Assembly (NCBI GenBank): GCA_017861095.1
Contig: JAGFXI010000042.1
Coordinates: 1 to 16,286, forward strand
DNA length: 16,286 nucleotides
Source of the DNA: Deltaproteobacteria bacterium
Lineage (GTDB): Bacteria > Desulfobacterota > Syntrophobacteria > BM002
Reading direction: 5' to 3'
The translations under genes and the position numbers were made by a program. Shown in pieces: positions 15,916 through 16,286 of this stretch (position 1 is the stretch's first letter; each line of letters starts with the position of its first letter). Below the pieces are notes generated by a model, which worked only from the letters and a program-made list of their open reading frames with translations, did not search any database and was not told the DNA's origin.

Positions 15916-16286
15916 ATTCGCTCACGAAGGTATTCCGTCAGGACTTGGTGCTGCCCTCGGCCATGAGCTCGGGGTGAATGGAGTGAATCTTGACTCGGTT
16001 AACGATAGGTGATCGTCTTTCCGAATCGAGGCACTAAGGAGTTTAGCGGGGCGTGAACCGAAGCGCATTGCTGTCCTGTCATGGCTGGATAGGGAGTAGC
16101 GTCCAGCTCTCACCTAATCCGTGCAAGAACTGCACAGCCGTTCAAGTTGTTGCCCTTCCTGGCCCAGTCAAAAAAATGATTGATGAAAGCTGCTAGATCG
16201 CGGAAAATAGGTAAAATGACAGTCCATCTATGACCGTGTTCTGCGGGCGTAACCGATAAACACGACGCGCAGGGCGGCTGTTTAAC
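15916..16286. other. Gene-free stretch at the right edge
   Basis: No gene with a recognisable product, tRNA or clear terminator was found in these 371 bases. Short reading frames have no supporting ribosome binding site or family resemblance. The base composition falls toward the end, with A-rich patches at 16170-16176 and 16202-16216, and CGTGTT / AACACG form a loose inverted pair near 16230-16265. It may be decayed sequence or the upstream region of a gene outside the window. Confidence 0.4.

Noticed and set aside
15922..16113. A 63-residue minus-strand ORF at the right end
   Set aside because: No ribosome binding site, no recognisable domain and composition unlike the neighbouring genes.
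1..16286. CRISPR arrays, tRNA or rRNA genes, transposases or phage genes
   Set aside because: No regularly spaced direct repeats, cloverleaf or rRNA segments, or recombinase motifs were seen anywhere in the window.

Overview
The window reads as chromosome of a GC-rich, Gram-negative-type anaerobe or facultative anaerobe that uses selenocysteine. The evidence is a lipobox lipoprotein, PlsB, an NtrB/NtrC-type sigma-54 regulatory pair, and a cytoplasmic formate dehydrogenase next to heterodisulfide-reductase (Hdr)-type electron-transfer genes. The gene set recalls Desulfobacterota, NC10 or Nitrospirota-like lineages, but nothing here fixes the taxon.

Layout. (1) 1-4209, minus strand: plsB (glycerol-3-phosphate acyltransferase) followed 16 nt later by lon, whose 3' end runs off the window. 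(2) 4319-11231, minus strand: a redox cluster in transcription order hdrA, mvhD, an FrhB/FdhB-like iron-sulfur protein and fdhA, closed by an intrinsic terminator. Three of its four genes (hdrA, mvhD, fdhA) contain one in-frame TGA at exactly the position where their families carry a functional Cys or Sec. The fdhA TGA is followed by a perfect 7-bp hairpin with a GGUCU loop. I therefore annotate all three as full-length selenoproteins rather than as split or broken genes. (3) 11232-11694: a divergent intergenic region with a convincing sigma-70 promoter in each direction and a GC-rich leader of about 240 nt in front of hdrA. (4) 11695-14864, plus strand: a membrane histidine kinase and an NtrC-family sigma-54 activator. 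(5) 14869-15915: a 12-bp palindrome, a sigma-54 promoter and a lipoprotein with internal Ig-like repeats. (6) 15916-16286: no gene recognised.

Working model: formate oxidised by Sec-FdhA would pass electrons through the FrhB/FdhB-like Fe-S protein and the Sec-MvhD [2Fe-2S] protein to a double-length, Sec-containing HdrA flavoprotein. This resembles the known formate dehydrogenase-Hdr and MvhD-HdrA electron-bifurcating complexes. HdrB and HdrC are absent from the window, so the second acceptor is unknown. Two families of short intergenic repeats interrupt the cluster, and one of them appears to have supplied the C-terminal tail of the histidine kinase.
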